The position numbers and the translations under genes are program-made. A DNA stretch of 64,000 nucleotides, taken from assembly GCF_000420625.1 (NCBI RefSeq), contig NZ_ATVH01000015.1:1-64000 (forward strand), read 5' to 3'. This stretch comes from Fodinicurvata sediminis DSM 21159. Its GTDB lineage: Bacteria; Pseudomonadota; Alphaproteobacteria; Kiloniellales; DSM-21159. Positions 32,456 to 43,847 of this stretch are shown here, piece after piece. A model generated the notes under the pieces. It did not search any database. It saw only the letters and a program-made list of their open reading frames with translations, and was not told the DNA's origin. The first letter of the stretch is position 1. Each line of letters opens with the position of its first letter.

Positions 32456-32842
32456 ATGACTTTCAGCAATCCCGAAGGCATGGCGCCACCGCTTGCGCAT
32501 TATTCCCACGTGGCCGAGGTGCCGGCCGGCGCGCGCTGGCTGGTGATTTCCGGCCAGGTGGGCGTGCGGCCCGACGGCAGCATTGCCGAGGGCATCACGG
32601 AGCAGAGCGAGTGGACCTGGCGCAACCTTGTAACCTGTCTGCAAGCGGCCGGGATGGGTGTAACGGACATCGTCAAGATCGGACATTTCCTGGTCCATCC
32701 AGCGGATTTTCCCGCCTATGCCGAGGTGCGCAGCGGCTATCTGGGCGCCCACAAGCCGGCCTCGACCCTCCTGTATGTACAGGGCCTGGTGAAACCGGAA
32801 TTGCGGGTCGAGGTGGAGGTCACTGCGGCCAGGCTGGACTGA
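32456..32842 (+). CDS. RidA/YjgF-family protein
   Basis: A 128-residue protein of the enamine/imine deaminase family. The opening NPEGMAPPLAHYSHVAEVPA, SGQVGVRPDGSIAEGI, NLVTCLQAAGMGVTDIVKIG, the KPASTLLYVQGL loop and ELRVEVEVTAARLD cover the whole fold. The Arg in the usual RPAST position is Lys here (KPAST), so canonical imine deaminase activity is uncertain. It precedes the cupin gene by 25 bp on the same strand. Confidence 0.85.
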   Translation: MTFSNPEGMAPPLAHYSHVAEVPAGARWLVISGQVGVRPDGSIAEGITEQSEWTWRNLVTCLQAAGMGVTDIVKIGHFLVHPADFPAYAEVRSGYLGAHKPASTLLYVQGLVKPELRVEVEVTAARLD

Positions 32843-32867
32843 ATTGTAAGCCTAAAGGAGGGGTGTC

Positions 32868-33269
32868 ATGAGCAAGGCGGAGATCCAGACCCGACCCATC
32901 CATCTGGGTCGCGGCGGAACGGCCTCGGCGGAGCCGGTCTTTACCGGCGAAATGCAGTGGTACGCGGACTACATCGCACGCCACGAGGCGGATGGCGCCG
33001 AGGGGCGCCTGGTGGCCCTGCATAGCTTCACGGAGCCCTGGACCAGCTGGGAGGTGCATCCCAACGGCAGCGAGGTGGTGCTCTGCATTAGCGGCACGAT
33101 GACCCTGCATCAGGAAGCCCCCGACGGCAGTCTTTCCAGCGTGACGCTGAACGCCGGCGACTACGCCATCAACGCGCCTGGCGTCTGGCACACCGCCGAT
33201 GTGGAGGCGGAGGCCACGGCGCTCTTCATCACGCCCGGCCTGGGGACGGAGCACCGACCGCGGGTGTGA
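32868..33269 (+). CDS. cupin-domain protein
   Basis: A 133-residue single-domain cupin behind a strong AAAGGAGGGG ribosome site. Metal-site motifs are present in altered form: WEVHPNGSEVVLCISGTMTL (His, Glu) and GDYAINAPGVWHTAD (distal His). Small cupins act as isomerases, dioxygenases or sensors; no substrate can be named. It lies between the RidA and DUF488 genes in the same orientation. Confidence 0.8.
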   Translation: MSKAEIQTRPIHLGRGGTASAEPVFTGEMQWYADYIARHEADGAEGRLVALHSFTEPWTSWEVHPNGSEVVLCISGTMTLHQEAPDGSLSSVTLNAGDYAINAPGVWHTADVEAEATALFITPGLGTEHRPRV

Positions 33270-33276
33270 AGTGGCC

Positions 33277-33642
33277 ATGGCAATTTCCATTCGCCTGAAG
33301 CGCGCCCAGGACGATCCGGCCGACACTGACGGCACGCGGGTGCTGGTGGATCGCGTCTGGCCGCGTGGACTCTCGAAGGACAGGCTGAAGCTGGATCGCT
33401 GGCTGAAGGAGGTGGCGCCCAGCAAGGAGCTGCGTCAGTGGTTCGGGCATGATCCTGAGAAGTGGCCGGAGATGCAGCGCCGCTATCGCGCCGAACTGAA
33501 AAGCGGCGAACAACGCCGGGCCTTCGAGGAATTGCAGGACCTGGCCCGAAAGGGGCGCGTCACCCTGGTCTTCGCCGCCCGCGACCGCGCGCACAACCAG
33601 GCGGTCATCCTGAAGCAGCTGCTGGAGGAAGAGCTGGCCTGA
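33277..33642 (+). CDS. DUF488-family protein
   Basis: A 121-residue protein with VLVDRVWPRGLSKDRLKLDR, LRQWFGHDPEKWPEMQRRYR and VTLVFAARDRAHNQAVILKQ, which define the YeaO-like DUF488 family. Function is unknown; the fold is small alpha/beta with conserved Arg and His. The start is the ATG at 33277, 7 bp after the cupin stop, so the two are probably co-transcribed. Confidence 0.88.
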   Translation: MAISIRLKRAQDDPADTDGTRVLVDRVWPRGLSKDRLKLDRWLKEVAPSKELRQWFGHDPEKWPEMQRRYRAELKSGEQRRAFEELQDLARKGRVTLVFAARDRAHNQAVILKQLLEEELA

Positions 33643-33983
33643 CACGCAGCGGCTCGCGCTGTACGCCACATGCTGTGTGACTTTTCACGGGCTTGTCCGT
33701 GGCAAGACGAAGCCTGGGAGCTGCGACCCCTTGGGCAGGACATGGGGTCGGCCCATATAGTGATGGAGATGGAAGAAAGCTGCGGGAAAGGCAAGATTAT
33801 TTTTCCCTTTTCTTTCTTCCCCGCGCTCGCCGGGAAACCGGCCAGCCCCACGTTTCCCGCGAGCTTGACTGAAACCCGATGCCGGTCCGGGCCGGTTACG
33901 CCTGGGTTTTGGGCATCGATAGGCAGCGTCTCTGGCGCAGCCGCGGCCGACATCGGATTGGAAAGAGATGTCAGGAGGCGGTG
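33643..33983. other. non-coding gap with one stem-loop
   Basis: No convincing gene: the open frame from 33670 has no family resemblance and lacks a ribosome site. A GGGAAA...TTTCCC pairing at about 33791-33810, followed by TTTTCTTTC, could be a weak terminator for the 32456-33642 gene run. The promoter of the next gene must lie near the 3' end, but no clear hexamers are visible. Confidence 0.4.
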
Positions 33984-34394
33984 ATGACGGATATACGCTG
34001 GAACGAGACTTCGCATCACGACGAGCGCCAAGGCAACCGTATCCTGCATGGCGGCGTCTACAAGGTGGTCATCGGCGCATGGCTCTGGTTGCTGCTGGTC
34101 TTCTGGGGGGCTTTCGGCTTCGAGCGGGAAAGCGCCTACATGATGGCGGTGGCTACCGGCCTGTTTGTTGCTTACTTCGGAATTTCGGCCCTGTTGATGG
34201 GGATGCAGCCCGATTATGAACAGGTGCGGGCGCGCTTCTCGCGCTTTCTTCAGCAGCGCTTCGAGACTCAGTCCGGTCCCATCAGTGGATGGGGGTCGCT
34301 GGTGCAGGTGGCCATCATTCCGGTGTCCCTGGCCTTGGCGGGGACGGCGCTCTGCCTGATCCTTGCCATGGTGCGCGCCGGCACACTTGGCTAG
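33984..34394 (+). CDS. small membrane protein, paralogue of the protein at 51076
   Basis: A 136-residue protein with about four membrane segments (VIGAWLWLLLVFWGAF, MAVATGLFVAYFGISALLMG, VQVAIIPVSLALAGTALCLI). The start follows AGGAGGCGG. The C-terminal half closely resembles the product of 51076-51480, sharing SxxGxLVQVAIIPVSLALAGT and the GISALLMGMQ/GLSAILMGLQ loop. Family function unknown; the second copy lies in the nitrate/NO region. It is convergent with the flavoprotein gene. Confidence 0.65.
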   Translation: MTDIRWNETSHHDERQGNRILHGGVYKVVIGAWLWLLLVFWGAFGFERESAYMMAVATGLFVAYFGISALLMGMQPDYEQVRARFSRFLQQRFETQSGPISGWGSLVQVAIIPVSLALAGTALCLILAMVRAGTLG

Positions 34395-34416
34395 TACGGC
34401 GTGTCAGAGCGTGTGC

Positions 34417-35214
34417 TCAAGGCCGGGCACGAATGAAATAGTCGTACCCTTCGACTCCGGGCTTGAGGCGTCCGCTCTCGTCCCAATCGTCCCAGTCGAC
34501 GAAGCGGAGCGGCTCTGTCTCGTCCAACTGGTGCAGGCGCGCACGCCAAGCCTGTCGGCTGTGCTCCAGGTGGGCTTGGAAGGCACTCTCGTCCTGGTAG
34601 GCGTAGCCGTTGCCCTGAATGCCGTGGGCACGGAAGGCGGGCAGGACCGTAAAGCCCATGTAATGCAGTGAGTAGTGCAGCGGCCAGAGCAGCAGATCGA
34701 TATCGCCGCCGCGTCCGTTGTGGGCGAAGGTTTCGGCCGGACCGCCGGTGGTCACAGAGACCAGGGCGCGTCGCCCGCGGAAGTAGCCGAGATTGTAGCG
34801 CATGGACGAGGTGTAGAGGCCGCCGTTGACGAAGACACGATCCATCCAGCCCTTCAGGATCGCCGGCTGGGCGTGCCACCAGAGCGGAAACTGGAAAACC
34901 ACCAAGTCGGCACGCTCCAGGCGGTCGATCTCGCGCTGGACCTCAGGAGCCAGGATGTCTTGCTCGTAGGCCCGGCGCTGCTCGGCCAGCGGCGCGAAGA
35001 CCCCAAGATCGGCACGCTCGCGGTAGTGAGCCGGTCCCTCGGCCGGATCGAAACCTTCGCCGTAGAGGTCCGAGACCTCCACCGCATAACCCTGCTCTCT
35101 CAGGGTGGTGACGGCCGTGTTCTTCAAAGTGCCGTTAAAGGACTGCGGTTCGGGGTGGGCAAAGACCACCAGAGCGTGGGCGCTGGGTCGTGGTTTGCTC
35201 GTGTCATGAGGCAT
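34417..35214 (-). CDS. NAD(P)H-dependent flavin oxidoreductase (MdaB/NQO-like)
   Basis: A 265-residue flavodoxin-like-fold enzyme. LVVFAHPEPQSFNGTLKNTA (FMN/FAD phosphate loop), DLVVFQFPLWWHAQPAILKG and ALVSVTTGGPAETF match the NQO/MdaB/KefF group, which reduces quinones with two electrons. The start is set at the ATG at 35214 (AGGAG eight bases upstream). It is divergent from the LysR gene with a 97-bp gap, a typical regulator-target arrangement, so induction by quinone-type electrophiles is a reasonable inference. Confidence 0.85.
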   Translation of the reverse strand: MPHDTSKPRPSAHALVVFAHPEPQSFNGTLKNTAVTTLREQGYAVEVSDLYGEGFDPAEGPAHYRERADLGVFAPLAEQRRAYEQDILAPEVQREIDRLERADLVVFQFPLWWHAQPAILKGWMDRVFVNGGLYTSSMRYNLGYFRGRRALVSVTTGGPAETFAHNGRGGDIDLLLWPLHYSLHYMGFTVLPAFRAHGIQGNGYAYQDESAFQAHLEHSRQAWRARLHQLDETEPLRFVDWDDWDESGRLKPGVEGYDYFIRARP

Positions 35215-35311
35215 GAGGGAAACTCCTGTGGAGGTCGTTGACTTTCCTGCAGGCCATGTAATCCTGTTTGTTTCAGAAAGGAAATTCCAAGAATTTGTGA
35301 AATTGCTTTGC

Positions 35312-36220
35312 ATGAATGAACAGAAAGGACGCTGGGACGACCTGCGTGTGGTCCGCGCCATTGCCGACGCGGGTTCATTGTCCGGCGCCGGGCGGCAACT
35401 GGGTTTGAGCCACGCCACGGTCTTCCGCCGGTTGAACGAGATCGAGGCACGCCTGGGCGTACGGCTGTTCGAGCGGATGCGCGGGGGCTACAGTCCGACC
35501 CCGGCGGGTGAGGACCTGGCGGCCACGGCCGTGCGGGTCGCAGACGAGGTGCTGGAGGTGGAGCGGCGCCTGGCCGGGCAGGACCTGCAGCCGGCCGGTA
35601 GCCTGCGGGTGACCACCACGGACACATTGCTGTTCGGCCTGCTGTCGCCCATCTTCACGGCGTTCCGGCAGGCCTATCCCGAGATCGGGTTGGAGGTGGC
35701 GCTGTCCAACAACCTGTTCAACCTCTCGCGCCGCGAGGCCGATGTGGCGATCCGTCCCGCCCAGGCGCCGCCGGACACGCTGGTGGGCCGGCGCATCGGA
35801 GTGATCGCCCAGGCGGTCTACGGCAGGACAGAGCTGTTGGAAGGAGAGTCAGAGACGCACGATCTGACGTCCTTCAGCTGGATCGGCCCGGACGAGGTCA
35901 TGGGCTATCGTCCCCTGGAGCATTGGATGGAGCGGCAGGGACTGCAGGATTCCTGCCGCTATCGCCTGGACAGCCTGCTGGCTATGACGGTGGCGGCACG
36001 GGACGGCGCCGGGCTGGCGGTGCTGCCCTGCTACCTTGGTGACGGTGCGCCGGAACTGCGGCGTCTGGGGGCGGCGATCCCGGAACTGGCCACGGATCTC
36101 TGGTTGCTGACCCATCCCGACCTGCGCCGTGTGGCGCGCATCCGCGCCTTCATGGATTTCGTCGCCGAGGCCGTGCGGCGAGAAGCGCCGCGCCTGGATG
36201 CTTCGAATGGCTCAGCATAG
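35312..36220 (+). CDS. LysR-family transcriptional regulator
   Basis: A 302-residue regulator. The N-terminal helix-turn-helix reads DLRVVRAIADAGSLSGAGRQ then LGLSHATVFRRLNEIEARLG (residues about 10-49). The effector domain begins LRVTTTDTLLFGLLSPIFTA. The start is the ATG at 35312, since the upstream extension reads through the shared promoter region. It is divergent from the flavoprotein gene. A GGAAATTCC palindrome (35280-35288) lies between them. The last few codons are built from a palindromic repeat that runs past the stop. Confidence 0.87.
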   Translation: MNEQKGRWDDLRVVRAIADAGSLSGAGRQLGLSHATVFRRLNEIEARLGVRLFERMRGGYSPTPAGEDLAATAVRVADEVLEVERRLAGQDLQPAGSLRVTTTDTLLFGLLSPIFTAFRQAYPEIGLEVALSNNLFNLSRREADVAIRPAQAPPDTLVGRRIGVIAQAVYGRTELLEGESETHDLTSFSWIGPDEVMGYRPLEHWMERQGLQDSCRYRLDSLLAMTVAARDGAGLAVLPCYLGDGAPELRRLGAAIPELATDLWLLTHPDLRRVARIRAFMDFVAEAVRREAPRLDASNGSA

Positions 36221-36423
36221 GTGCTTCAGGCGCGCCCCCATCGGGGCGCACGCCTCAGCATGAAAAAATTAATTCTTTGAAACTAAATGAAAACCTCATC
36301 CTGAGGCTGCGCCAAGCGCACTCGAAGGATCGGCCACAAGGCCAGGCGATTGCCGTTGGCGTTCTCCCCGGCCTTGCCGTCAGTGCCGGGATGCTTCGAG
36401 GCGTTGACGGTGTCAACGCACCT
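36203..36423. repeat. palindromic repeats; the last is split by the IS110 element
   Basis: A degenerate copy spans 36203-36266 and includes the LysR stop codon; a second is at 36293-36332. Then comes a linker with TTGCCGTTGGCGTTCTCCCC (36350-36369) and the left part of a third copy (36388-36423, stem GCGTTGAC/GTCAACGC). That copy stops at CACCT; its missing end, CTCAGCATGAGG, resumes at 37573-37584, on the far side of the IS110 element. Confidence 0.9.
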
Positions 36424-36439
36424 TGTATCGAGATTGACG

Positions 36440-37559
<1,120 letters not shown>

Positions 37560-37690
37560 TCGACAACAGTCGCTCAGCATGAGGGGGCTAATGAATTGAC
37601 ATTACTCAAGAATTCCTCCTCAGCATAAAGGAGCTTTAAGCGGTACGCTTCTCCCGGCCTCAAGCAGCCTGAGGAACGATCACCTGCGCG

Positions 37691-38932
37691 CTACTCCGCC
37701 TGCTTCCGGTCGCTGCGCAGCATGGCCTGGAGCAGGACGTTGGCGCCGGCGGTCAGGTCCTCAGGTGTGGCGTTCTCGATCTCATTGTGGCTGATGCCGT
37801 CCTCGCAGGGCACGAAGATCATGCCTGTTGGCGCCACACCGGCCATGTTGATGGCGTCGTGACCGGCGCCACTGACGATGTCGCGGTGGGCGTAGCCCAG
37901 GGCCGAGGCTCCGTCGCGTACGGCCGAGACGCAGTCGGAGTCGAAGGGTGTGGCCGGGAAGTGCCAGATGGCGTCGAGCTGTGCCTCGAGACTGCGGCGT
38001 TTGGCGATCTCCTCTACGCCGGCCCTGAGCGCCGCGTCCATGCCGCTGAGGCGTTCGTCCACGGGATGGCGCATGTCGATGGTCAGCCAGACTCGCCCGG
38101 GAATCACGTTCCGAGAGTTGGGGCTGACCTGCAGCATGCCGCAGGTGGCGCAGGCATCGGGTTGGAAGTCGAAGCCGATCTGGTTGACCAACTGCACCGC
38201 TTCCGCTGCACCCACCAGGGCATCCTTGCGCCGGGCCATGGGCGTGGGCCCGGCATGCGCTTCCTGTCCCGTGAAGGTCAGTTCGTACCAGCGCTGCCCC
38301 TGGCCGCCGGTGACCACGCCGATTGGCTTCTCCTCGGCCTCCAGCACCGGACCCTGCTCGATATGCGCCTCGAAGCAAGCGGCAACGGGACGGCCGCCCA
38401 GCGGCGCCTCGCCGGCATAGCCGATGCGCTTCAGCTCCTCGGCCACGGACTTTCCCTCCAGGTCGGTGCGGGCCAGGCACCACTCGGGATCGAGTGCGCC
38501 AGTGTAGGCGCCGGAGCCCAGCATGGCCGGGGCGAAGCGCGAGCCCTCCTCGTTGGTCCAGGCGACGATCTCCACGGGGTGCTCTGTCTCGTAGCCGGCG
38601 TCGTTCAAGCTGCGCACCACCTCGAGGCCGGCCAGCACGCCATAGGCGCCGTCGAACTTGCCGCCGGTGGGCTGGCTGTCCAGGTGGCTGCCGGTCATGA
38701 TGGCGGGCAGGTCGTTGTTGCGCCCCGGGCGACGGGCGAAGATGTTGCCGATGGCGTCCACCTCGACGCTGCACCCGGCTTCCTTGCACCACTTGACGAA
38801 GAGGTCGCGGCTCTCGCGGTCCAGGTCGGTCAGGGCCAGGCGGCAGACGCCGCCCTTCTCGGTGGCGCCGATCTTCGCCATCTCCATCAGGCTGTCCCAC
38901 AGCCGGTCACCATTGATGCGCAGGTTTTCCAT
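37691..38932 (-). CDS. Zn-dependent amidohydrolase (N-carbamoyl-amino-acid/allantoate type, M20)
   Basis: A 413-residue dinuclear zinc hydrolase that cleaves N-carbamoyl or ureido groups from amino-acid-like substrates. Metal-site motifs in order: GSHLDSQPTGGKFDGAYG (about 82-99), WTNEEGSRFAPAMLGS, FEAHIEQGPVLE and SGAGHDAINMAGVAPTGMIF. The substrate Arg lies in NSRNVIPGR. The start is the ATG at 38932. It is last in the operon that begins at the binding-protein gene, 29 bp after the M20 peptidase gene. It resembles beta-ureidopropionase and hydantoinase partners; the precise substrate is undetermined. Confidence 0.88.
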   Translation of the reverse strand: MENLRINGDRLWDSLMEMAKIGATEKGGVCRLALTDLDRESRDLFVKWCKEAGCSVEVDAIGNIFARRPGRNNDLPAIMTGSHLDSQPTGGKFDGAYGVLAGLEVVRSLNDAGYETEHPVEIVAWTNEEGSRFAPAMLGSGAYTGALDPEWCLARTDLEGKSVAEELKRIGYAGEAPLGGRPVAACFEAHIEQGPVLEAEEKPIGVVTGGQGQRWYELTFTGQEAHAGPTPMARRKDALVGAAEAVQLVNQIGFDFQPDACATCGMLQVSPNSRNVIPGRVWLTIDMRHPVDERLSGMDAALRAGVEEIAKRRSLEAQLDAIWHFPATPFDSDCVSAVRDGASALGYAHRDIVSGAGHDAINMAGVAPTGMIFVPCEDGISHNEIENATPEDLTAGANVLLQAMLRSDRKQAE

Positions 38933-38961
38933 CTCGCGCGTCTCCCTTGTCGTTCGTGCGC

Positions 38962-40260
38962 CTATATCTCTTCCAGACCACACCACTCGGCAATGTAGAG
39001 CGCAAGCGTGGTGGTGACCTGTTGCATGGATTTCAGGCTGACCCGCTCGTCGAAGGCGTGGATGTTCTCGGACACCGGCCCGTAGACCAGGCAGGGCGTA
39101 TCGCCGTAGAGCATGAAAACCCGCGCATCCAGGTAGCCGGCCGTGATGAAGCTCTCCAGCTCGCGGCCGAAGCTGCGGGCATGGGCCTTGCCCAGGATCT
39201 GCTCGGCCTCGGTGCCTTCCTCGAGGACATAGCCCTCGGCGAAGAAGCCGTTGTAGTCGATCTCGGGCGGGTTGTTGGCCAGGAAGGGATCCTTGCGGGC
39301 GGTTTCCTGCAGGCAGGCCTCGATTTCGGCGGCGGCCTCCTGGGGCGAGACGCCGGGAAAGATGGCGATGCGGCAATCGAAGGAGCACCAGGAGGGCACC
39401 GAGGAGGCCCAGTCGCCGCCGGCGATCTTGCCGACATTGAAGTTGATGGGGTGGTCCTCGTCCTTGAAACGCGCCGGCCGGCGTTCGGGCGCGTTCCAGC
39501 GTTCCTCCAGCTCGCGCAGGCCGGAAATCAGCGTGTAGGCGGCCTCGATGGCATTGGCCCCCTTGCCGGCCTCGCGCACATGCACTGGCACGCCGCGCAC
39601 CGTCACCTGGAACCAGATGACGCCGGTGTTGGCGCGCACCAGCTTCTCGTCCTCGGGCTCGGGAATGATGGCGGCCTCGGCCTGGTAGCCGCGGGTCAGG
39701 CAGGCCAGCGCGCCGTTGCCGGTGCATTCCTCCTCGACCACGGACTGCAGGTGCACCCGTCCGGCCGGCTGGTAGCCCAGGCGGCGCAGGGCGTCGAGAG
39801 CGTGGATGTTGGCGGCCAGGCCAGCCTTCATGTCGCCGCTGCCGCGGCCGTAGAGCCAGTCGCCCTCGATATAGGGATCGAAGGGATGCCGGCTCCAGAG
39901 GTCATAGGGCCCCTCGGGCACCACGTCCATGTGGCCGTTGAGGATCAGCGAACGTCCGGTCTCGTTGCGCGGACGGTGCGTGCCGACCACGTTGATGGCG
40001 TTGCTGTAATCGATCTTGACCGGCGAGAAACCGGGATGGTGGCGTATGTCCTCCACATCGACGGTCCAGCGGTCCATGGCGTAGCCGCGCTGCTTCAGCG
40101 CCTCGAAGTAGAAGTCCTGGGCGGTATGTTCCTGGCCGCGCAGGGAAGGGTGGCGGACCAAGTCCTGAAGGAAGCTCACCTGCTCGTCAAAGCCATCCTC
40201 CACTGACTTGCGTATCTTGTCGGCCAGTTCGGCGGAGAGAGGGCTCTGGGCGTCTGACAT
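38962..40260 (-). CDS. M20-family deacylase (ArgE/DapE-like)
   Basis: A 432-residue zinc hydrolase. NGHMDVVPEG (about 116) and GRGSGDMKAGLAA provide the first ligands; SVVEEECTGNGALA holds the catalytic and bridging Glu; the dimerisation domain is in the middle; SENIHAFDERVSLKS gives the last His. Members remove acyl groups from amino acids. It starts 3 bp after the ATPase stop and is followed by the amidohydrolase gene. Two M20 enzymes plus a peptide importer suggest growth on N-substituted amino acids. Confidence 0.87.
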   Translation of the reverse strand: MSDAQSPLSAELADKIRKSVEDGFDEQVSFLQDLVRHPSLRGQEHTAQDFYFEALKQRGYAMDRWTVDVEDIRHHPGFSPVKIDYSNAINVVGTHRPRNETGRSLILNGHMDVVPEGPYDLWSRHPFDPYIEGDWLYGRGSGDMKAGLAANIHALDALRRLGYQPAGRVHLQSVVEEECTGNGALACLTRGYQAEAAIIPEPEDEKLVRANTGVIWFQVTVRGVPVHVREAGKGANAIEAAYTLISGLRELEERWNAPERRPARFKDEDHPINFNVGKIAGGDWASSVPSWCSFDCRIAIFPGVSPQEAAAEIEACLQETARKDPFLANNPPEIDYNGFFAEGYVLEEGTEAEQILGKAHARSFGRELESFITAGYLDARVFMLYGDTPCLVYGPVSENIHAFDERVSLKSMQQVTTTLALYIAEWCGLEEI

Positions 40261-40263
40261 CTA

Positions 40264-41943
<1,680 letters not shown>

Positions 41944-41958
41944 TTCCTGCTCCCTCGC

Positions 41959-42810
41959 CTAGCGTGTCTTCCGCGCCAGGCGCGGATTCATGGCGTCGTT
42001 CAGGCCTTCGCCGACCAGGTTGAGGGCCAGCACGGTCAAGAGGATCATCACGCCGGGGAAGAAGCTCATCCACCAGGCCTGGCGCAGCACGGTGCGGGCC
42101 GCCCCGATCATGTAGCCCCAGGACATGACATCCGGATCGCCCAGCCCCAGGAAGGACAGCGCGGATTCCAGCAGAATCGCGGTCGCCACCATCAGCGAGG
42201 TCATGACGATCACCGGGGAAAGCGTGTTGGGCAGAATCTGAGTCAGGATGATGCGCGCGTTGGATTGGCCAATGACCACCGAGGCCTGGACGAATTCCCG
42301 CGAACGCAGGCTGAGAAATTCGCCGCGCACCAAGCGGGCCACCGGAGGCCAGGAGACGATGCCGATGGCCAGGATCACCGATTCCACGGAAGGCTGCAGG
42401 ATGGCAACGATCACGATGGCGAGCGCGAAGTTCGGCACGGTCTGAAACAGCTCGGTGAAGCGCATTACGCCGTCATCCACCAGCCCGCCGTAATAGCCGG
42501 CAAAGGCACCCAGGGTGACCCCGATCAACAGAGCGACCACGGTGGAGGTGAGTCCCACCAACAGCGATACCCGGGCCCCATGCACCAGACCGGCCCCGAT
42601 GTCGCGGCCCAGAGTGTCGGTGCCGAACCAATAGCCGTCCAATTCCATGGGCGGGATAAAGGGCCGCTGGACCAGTTTCCAGGGACTGTCTGGATAGAGC
42701 AGCGGGGCGAAGATCGCCATCAGGATGACGGCGACGATAATGAGAAGCCCGACGACCGCCCCCTTGTTGCGGCAGAAGCGCTTCCAGAATTCCAGGTTCT
42801 TCTGCATCAC
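41959..42810 (-). CDS. peptide ABC transporter permease, DppC type
   Basis: A 283-residue inner-membrane permease: an N-terminal helix (GAVVGLLIIVAVILMAIFAP), the OppC-type FGTDTLGRDIGAGLVHGARV, further helices and the EAA loop around REFLSLRSREFVQASVVIGQ. It forms the channel with the DppB-type protein. Its start overlaps the end of that gene by ATGA (42807-42810). Confidence 0.93.
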   Translation of the reverse strand: MMQKNLEFWKRFCRNKGAVVGLLIIVAVILMAIFAPLLYPDSPWKLVQRPFIPPMELDGYWFGTDTLGRDIGAGLVHGARVSLLVGLTSTVVALLIGVTLGAFAGYYGGLVDDGVMRFTELFQTVPNFALAIVIVAILQPSVESVILAIGIVSWPPVARLVRGEFLSLRSREFVQASVVIGQSNARIILTQILPNTLSPVIVMTSLMVATAILLESALSFLGLGDPDVMSWGYMIGAARTVLRQAWWMSFFPGVMILLTVLALNLVGEGLNDAMNPRLARKTR

Positions 42811-43781
42811 GACACCTCGATGCGCGGATCGACGAAGGTGTAGACCAGATCGGTCACGAGATTGAACAGCACTACCACGGCCGAGGAAACCAGGAAGACG
42901 CCCAGCAACAGGTTGTAGTCACGCTGCAGCAGGGCATCGAACATCAGTCGGCCGATGCCGGGCCAGGCAAAAACGGTTTCCGTGAGTACGGCACCGCCCA
43001 CCATCTGTCCGGCCTGGATGCCGGCCAGTGTGATGACGGGCAGCAGGGCATTGCGCAGGACGTGCATGCGGGTGATGCGGCCGGGTGCCAGGCCCTTGGC
43101 GCGGGCGGTCTTCACATAGTCCATCTCCATCACCTCCAGCATCGAGGCGCGGGTCATGCGCGTGTAGACAGCCATGTAGAAGAGTCCGAGCGTGAGTGCC
43201 GGCAGGATCAGGTGCTTGAGGACATCGAGAACATACTCCAGGCCAGTATAACCCGCCCCCACGGAGAACATGCCAAATCCGGGCAGCCAGCCCAGATAGA
43301 CCGAGAACAGCAGAATGGACATCAATGCCACCCAGAACAGTGGCGTGGCGTAACAAACCAGGGCCAGCACGGTGATCAGGCTGTCCGTCCAACGCCCGAC
43401 GCGGGCCGCCGCGAGGGCGCCCAGCAGCACACCGAGCGTCAACGCGAAGCAGAAGGCCGTTCCAGTCAGCAAAAGGGTGGCCGGCAGCCGCTCGAAGATC
43501 AGGGTCGCAACTGCCTCGTCCTGTCGGTAGGACCAGCCGAGGTCCAGGGTCAGTACGCCCTTCAGGTAGATGAAGAGCTGTTCGTGGAGCGGCTGGTTCA
43601 GTCCGAACTTTTCCTGAAGTTGCTGGATGAACTCCTGGTCGGCCGCACCCGCCTCACCCGCCATGACCTGGGCCGGATCACCGGGGGCCAGGCGGATCAG
43701 AAAAAAGTTCAGGATGACAATGGCCAGCAGGACGAAGACGCCCTTGACCAACCGCCGTGCGATAAAGGAAAGCTTGCCCAT
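42807..43781 (-). CDS. peptide ABC transporter permease, DppB type
   Basis: A 324-residue permease. The opening helix VFVLLAIVILNFFLIRLAPG, LGWSYRQDEAVATLIFERLP and an EAA loop in YVKTARAKGLAPGRITRMHV are DppB/OppB features, with GGAVLTETVFAWPGIGRLMF near the C-terminus. It starts 66 bp after the binding-protein stop, past a strong hairpin. Confidence 0.93.
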   Translation of the reverse strand: MGKLSFIARRLVKGVFVLLAIVILNFFLIRLAPGDPAQVMAGEAGAADQEFIQQLQEKFGLNQPLHEQLFIYLKGVLTLDLGWSYRQDEAVATLIFERLPATLLLTGTAFCFALTLGVLLGALAAARVGRWTDSLITVLALVCYATPLFWVALMSILLFSVYLGWLPGFGMFSVGAGYTGLEYVLDVLKHLILPALTLGLFYMAVYTRMTRASMLEVMEMDYVKTARAKGLAPGRITRMHVLRNALLPVITLAGIQAGQMVGGAVLTETVFAWPGIGRLMFDALLQRDYNLLLGVFLVSSAVVVLFNLVTDLVYTFVDPRIEVS

Positions 43782-43802
43782 GGTTCACTACTGCCATGCG
43801 AA

Positions 43803-43830
43803 CTCCCCCTCCAGCGGTCTGGAGGGGGAG
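43803..43830 (-). other. strong intercistronic hairpin
   Basis: CTCCCCCTCCAG (43803-43814), loop CGGT and CTGGAGGGGGAG (43819-43830) form a perfect 12-bp stem between the binding-protein and DppB-type genes. No T-run follows on the transcribed strand. Like the stem at 26176, it probably protects the binding-protein mRNA or partly terminates transcription. Confidence 0.7.
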
Positions 43831-43847
43831 TCGGTGGTAGGGAAGGA

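Noticed and set aside
33670-33984. Open frame of 104 codons in the 33643-33983 gap
   Set aside because: No ribosome site, no family resemblance, odd composition; overlaps the true start region of the next gene.
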